Below, piece by piece: positions 60,401-64,000 of a DNA stretch of 64,000 nt. A model generated the notes under the pieces. That model saw only the letters and a list, made by a program, of their open reading frames with translations, was not told the origin of the DNA and searched no databases. The stretch comes from Schizophyllum amplum (Eukaryota > Basidiomycota > Agaricomycetes > Agaricales > Schizophyllaceae): the NCBI GenBank assembly GCA_007026445.1, contig VDMD01000003.1, forward strand, positions 1,488,001 to 1,552,000, written 5' to 3'. The position numbers and the translations under genes are program-made. Numbering within the stretch: the first letter of the stretch is position 1; each line of letters opens with the position of its first letter.

Positions 60401-62749
60401 GCACCCTATCCAAGACTACGCGCCTCCTTTGAGCCATCGTGCGCCATCGTCGCGTGCTTCTTCCGCTCAGCGCGCACCTTCAATGCAACGCGCCGCATCG
60501 ACGCACCGAGCGCCGTCCGTCATCTCGGAAGGCCCTCATGTCATCACAGTGCCAACCGTGCATCGCGCGCCTACGATTATTACCGTGCCAGATAGGAGGC
60601 CTTCGACGGTCGTCAGCCAGTCGCTGACGCCGCGCAGTACGTTTTCCCCCTTTGATTCACTAGCAGAGAACTTATTTTTTCATAGCTCCGTATGAACCTC
60701 CTAGATCTCCTGGAGGGCATACAGTCAGCGAATTGGACATCGGTGGCGAGGATCTAAGCCAGCCAATGTCGCGTCCACCTTCCGTGCCGGCATCGGCTCC
60801 ACCCACCGCTGTGCCCCCGACCGTGCTCCCAATGCCTATGTCGCCCCGGTCTTCCGTTTCCGCTCTGGGTCCAGGTGCACCCTCCGAGGGTTATGCGCCT
60901 GGTACACCGCGTCCACAGACTACCCCCGCCCCTGGCGCCGTCCCCATGTCCCCCGAGGTGCAGGAGGTGGTCGAGCGGCTGGAAGACCTTGCGGATAAAG
61001 TCGAGCAGGATGAGGCTCGGAGGGACGAGGAGTACAGGCTCGCAGAGGAGGAGCGCGATAGGCGATTCGAAGAAGCAGAACAACGCCGGTTGCAAGAGGC
61101 GCGCGAGCATCTGGACACGCTGCCCGTGACGATGCCCGCCCACACCCCTGGTCATGGATCTCCCAGCCGCACTACTTTCTCACAGACAGAGTCGGTATCC
61201 GCGCGATCCCCGGCGCCAACGACGCATCAAGGCGACCTTACCGACGCGGCGCATACCAGTCCGTCTCAGACGTTGCCCGTCTTGCCACCGCACCCCGACA
61301 CTGCAAGCGTCACTTCACACTCCACCGGGCATGGCATCGGGCCCAGCCAGATTTCCTCCCTCCGGGAGCTGTTCCGCGAGGAGCGCGACGCGTGGTTCTC
61401 CGAGCACCGGCAGTCAATCGAGGACCAGAAGCGTGAGCGTGAGGCGTATGATGCTGAGCGTATTCGCCAAGCGGAAGAGCGTGAGGAGCGCATTCGCGCC
61501 CTGGAGGAGGAGCTGGCTGGTGTGAAGGAAGAGCTGCGACTGGAGAAGGAGGCGCGACAGGCCGACAACCGGGAGCGCGAAGAGCAGGAAGCCCAGCAAC
61601 ACGCGGATCGCGAGGACATGGTGCTCGCCCAGCTCACGGACATCACCAATTTAATACAAGGGCAACAGCAAGGGCATGAGGTCAACAAAGAGCTTCTGGA
61701 GGGCATCAAGGCTCAGAGCGAGGAATCGTACATGCGCCTTGAGACTCACACAATTGAGACTCGAGACCGGCTGGACACTGTGGAGGGTATGCTCGGAGAG
61801 AACAAGGACCTTGCTGAGGCCGGTAAGTCGTGCTATGCGTTTGCCCATTGCCTTGACCGACGTCCCTCTAGACACGCAGCAGATCATCGACGAGCTCAAG
61901 AGACAGAGAGATGAGCTTATTGAAGTCATGCGTCAATTGTTTGATCGTGCGTACGAATGCCCTCCTATACACGGCGTTACTGACGCCCACCTCAGAACAA
62001 AACGCAGACATACAGAGGCAGCACGCGGACACTTTGGAAGCGGTCAAGCACATGGCTCAAGAGCAAGTGCCGTTCAACGTACAGGGGGTACGGACATCGG
62101 CCTTTGACTCAGTCTCTCGTCTAACCTATATTATCACAGTACTTGGACGAGTTCAGCCGAGCGCTGGCGTCCGAAGTGCGTATGCTGCTCGGCGAGGTCG
62201 GCAAGCTGCGCGAGGAGCGTCGCGGGCTTCAGCAGTACGTTCTCCACCCTTTACCTCGCCGCACCATATATCTGACCTTTACTGCAGCGAGATCAGCTTC
62301 CTGCTCGGCGTCAAGTCGAAATACGTCCCCGGCGGCGAGTTCGAGAGCGAGTGGAAGGGCCCGATGGGCGCGCCGGGTATGCCTCCCACAGGCCCGCCGC
62401 CCGATGCAGGCCCTCCGCCGCCGCCGCCCGACATCCCGATGGCGCGGCCGGCGTGGCGCACGGTGAGCACGCGCACGAGCAAGAAGAAAAAGAGGGACGC
62501 GGTGCCGCCGCCGCCCGCGCCGGTCGCGCAGCCGGACCCCCGGCAGCAGGTGCGCTCGTGGGCGACGTGGCAACGTGAGTGTTATGCGTCTTTGTGTTGA
62601 GAGGGAGGCGGATGCTGATGGGATTGTTAGCGGACCCGAACCTTGCGCCGTCGCCGTCGAGTTACGAGCACCCGACGCTGGCTGCGCCTGCGGAGAGTCC
62701 TGGTCTGTTCGGCCCACGCTCGCCGCGCAGCTCGCGACACTTGGGCTGA
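51426..62749 (+). CDS. giant PH-domain, RS-rich, coiled-coil protein (3,513 aa)
   Basis: Sixteen exons (51426-53009, 53075-53439, 53493-55980, 56034-57611, 57661-57741, 57788-57880, 57933-57977, 58022-58199, 58251-58406, 58459-60636, 60686-61822, 61872-61946, 61996-62078, 62140-62234, 62288-62574, 62631-62749) keep one frame throughout. Residues 1-528 are Ser/Tyr/Thr-rich with GYTGSQ repeats. About 530-655 is a PH-like domain (LHIGLLWYLNVHSEPPYRWH, MLLLSWIAPGGGRG, VPFHMVYADGVERL, ERQKWVNRLWDAV). A long disordered stretch follows, with a GS repeat. Short coiled coils lie at ~1735-1805 and ~2080-2140, and an RS/GRP-rich region at ~2300-2700. A long coiled coil at ~3000-3290 and another at ~3320-3390 precede a proline-rich tail. 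A scaffold at membranes or the cell cortex is plausible. I know of no characterised orthologue. Confidence 0.85.
51836..52015 (+). repeat. in-frame Y(T/S)GSQ tandem repeats
   Basis: SYTSYTPSYTTGYTGSGSY is followed by units SYTASQ, SYTASQ, SGYTGSQ, TGYSGSQ and TGYTGSQ. Period-21 to -24 DNA repeats encode a Tyr/Ser/Gln/Gly-rich, prion-like composition. Confidence 0.85.
54418..54486 (+). repeat. in-frame Gly-Ser dipeptide minisatellite
   Basis: Alternating GGC/GGA/GGG and AGC/AGT codons give about eleven GS units in a row. The DNA unit GGCAGCGGAAGTGGGAGC recurs. Confidence 0.9.
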
Positions 62750-63522
62750 GGGCGGTCCCCGTGCTGAGCACGAGTACGATGAGCACGACGGTGCCCGGAC
62801 TGAAGACGCGCGCGCGCATATCTATTCTCAATGTACAAGCATTCGTCCGTATCTTCCTGTGTTTACTTCCATCTTTCACGGTATCATCTACCTTCGCCAT
62901 CTATCGGCCATATACTCTCCGCATCTACATCTCTCTTCCGCTTTCCTCGCTTTCACGACCTCTGTACGCCTAATGACGTTGTACGACGGTGAAGATGAGT
63001 TTGTCTTGTGTCTGTTGCTTCATCTTTCTGTGTTCGGTGTCTGCTCTTGCGTTCTGGTTCGGTTTTTGTCTGTCATATTTACTCCGGCGGTGCACTGTCG
63101 GTATTGCCTTGACTGTCGGTCCTCTCTTGACGAGCGTCTCATATGCTCCCCGGCCTTCGTGGCTCACTAGCACTCACGATGATCTACTTAACCTCATGCC
63201 ATCCCTTCGCTCTGAATCGTGTATGCCTACCATCCCCTCTATGCATCCCGCCGTTCACGCTCGTTCTGTTTGTATATATCTATTCTGGCCTCCTCACTAT
63301 ATGCGGATCTATACATTGTGCTTTTCTTTCTTCTTGAGTATAGCGCGCGAGTGTCAGATAGCGCGTGAGTGTCAGGAAGTGCCATGTCAGAGTGAGTTGC
63401 AGTCTGCGTGAGTGGTGATTGCAATCGGGAGACAGGTGCGTACGACAGGACATCAATGGGAGGACAGCAGCGTATGGGAGGACAGCAACGTACGAGAGGA
63501 CACCAACTCGTACCGAATCCGC
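62750..63522. other. convergent 3' region
   Basis: 773 bp between the giant gene and a minus-strand gene. Short near-duplicates occur at 63350-63376 (GCGCGxGAGTGTCAG) and 63459-63488 (GGGAGGACAGCAxCGTA). No gene was seen. Confidence 0.45.
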
Positions 63523-63938
63523 TTACCCGCGCTCGGCAGCCTCCAACACCTCCCGCAACTTCTGCGCCAGACCCTCCGTGAGCTGCAAGACACCGTCTGC
63601 GGTGGCGATCCGGTAGGCGGGCATGGGCTGGTAGGTGTCCGGGAGGATCTGCGTGCGGGAACGAGAGTGAATGATGAGTCGTCAGTTGGACCGACAAGGG
63701 AGGAGACGGAACGGGAGAGGGTGACGAGACAAGCGAACGAATGAGCGAACACACAGAACGAGCAACGGAACACACAGAACGAGCAACCGAGCAAACGGGC
63801 AGACACACGAGCATCCATAAGCAAAACGTCTGCACCCTGAAGAACACGAACAACCCACCTTGCCCTCCTCGACGAGCACGGACGCGATGATGTCGTCCGG
63901 GTCGCCGACGCGGCCCATCGCGGGGATGTTGCGCTCGT
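63523..63938 (-). CDS. conserved protein of unknown function, 3' part
   Basis: Two exons are visible (63938-63859 and 63648-63523), joined across a 210-nt intron. An acceptor at 63939-63940 shows that the gene continues past the window edge. The product ends NIPAMGRVGDPDDIIASVLV then EEGKILPDTYQPMPAYRIAT and LQLTEGLAQKLREVLEAAER. The compact GRVGDPDDI and ADGVLQLTEGLA motifs look conserved, but I cannot name a family. The intron contains a duplicated TTGCTCGTTCTGTGTGTTC unit. Confidence 0.6.
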
Positions 63939-64000
63939 CTGGAACGTGAATAGGTGTCAGCGTTGCATGTTATAGCATATGGATCAAAGGGCAAATCAAC

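Overview
The window is nuclear DNA from a filamentous basidiomycete, most likely an Agaricomycete. The signs are GC-rich coding DNA, many 45-60 nt GT-AG introns, the SPE3-LYS9 fusion known from basidiomycetes, a DUF6535-type membrane protein, a patatin-like protein and basidiomycete-style Zn2Cys6 and intradiol dioxygenase genes. Most genes are split, so I rebuilt exon chains by hand. Splice sites were accepted when phase, donor/acceptor and protein family motifs agreed. No RNA evidence was available, and no tRNA, rRNA or CRISPR was seen.

Layout. 1-5.5 kb: an aminoglycoside-phosphotransferase-like kinase (-), a small chitin-binding-type protein (+), then low-information DNA. 5.57-9.15 kb: a 3.57-kb long-TIR transposon with a perfect 8-bp target duplication, carrying nested elements and many GAAGTTC heptamers. 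9.4-14.8 kb: spermidine synthase/saccharopine reductase fusion (-) and a secreted intradiol dioxygenase (+). 14.8-20.8 kb: repeat territory with two nested inverted-repeat pairs, a 966-bp MITE-like element and an F-box relic. 20.9-25.9 kb: an NAD-binding epimerase-like protein, ribosomal protein eL41 (25 aa) and a divergent, possibly Rrn9-like nuclear protein. 27.4-34.4 kb: a patatin-like protein with an altered nucleophile motif, a DUF6535 membrane protein, and a ketopantoate-reductase-like gene with an apparent frameshift. 34.8-43.1 kb: dense housekeeping block: RSC7/Swp82-type remodeller subunit, tubulin cofactor C, a small Cys-rich protein, Swi5, an RCC1-repeat protein and an AAA+ ATPase. 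44.4-51 kb: Zn2Cys6 regulator, a 480-bp TA-flanked MITE, a second small Cys-rich protein and a short unknown gene. 51.4-62.7 kb: one 16-exon gene for a 3,513-residue PH-domain, low-complexity, RS-rich and coiled-coil protein. The 3' end of an unknown conserved gene (-) closes the window.

The genes do not form one pathway. Local relationships that may matter are the shared 261-bp promoter between eL41 and the Rrn9-like gene (ribosome production), and the compact TBCC / Cys-rich / Swi5 / RCC1 / AAA+ stretch. The repeat-rich 5-9 kb and 15-19 kb stretches split an otherwise compact genome.
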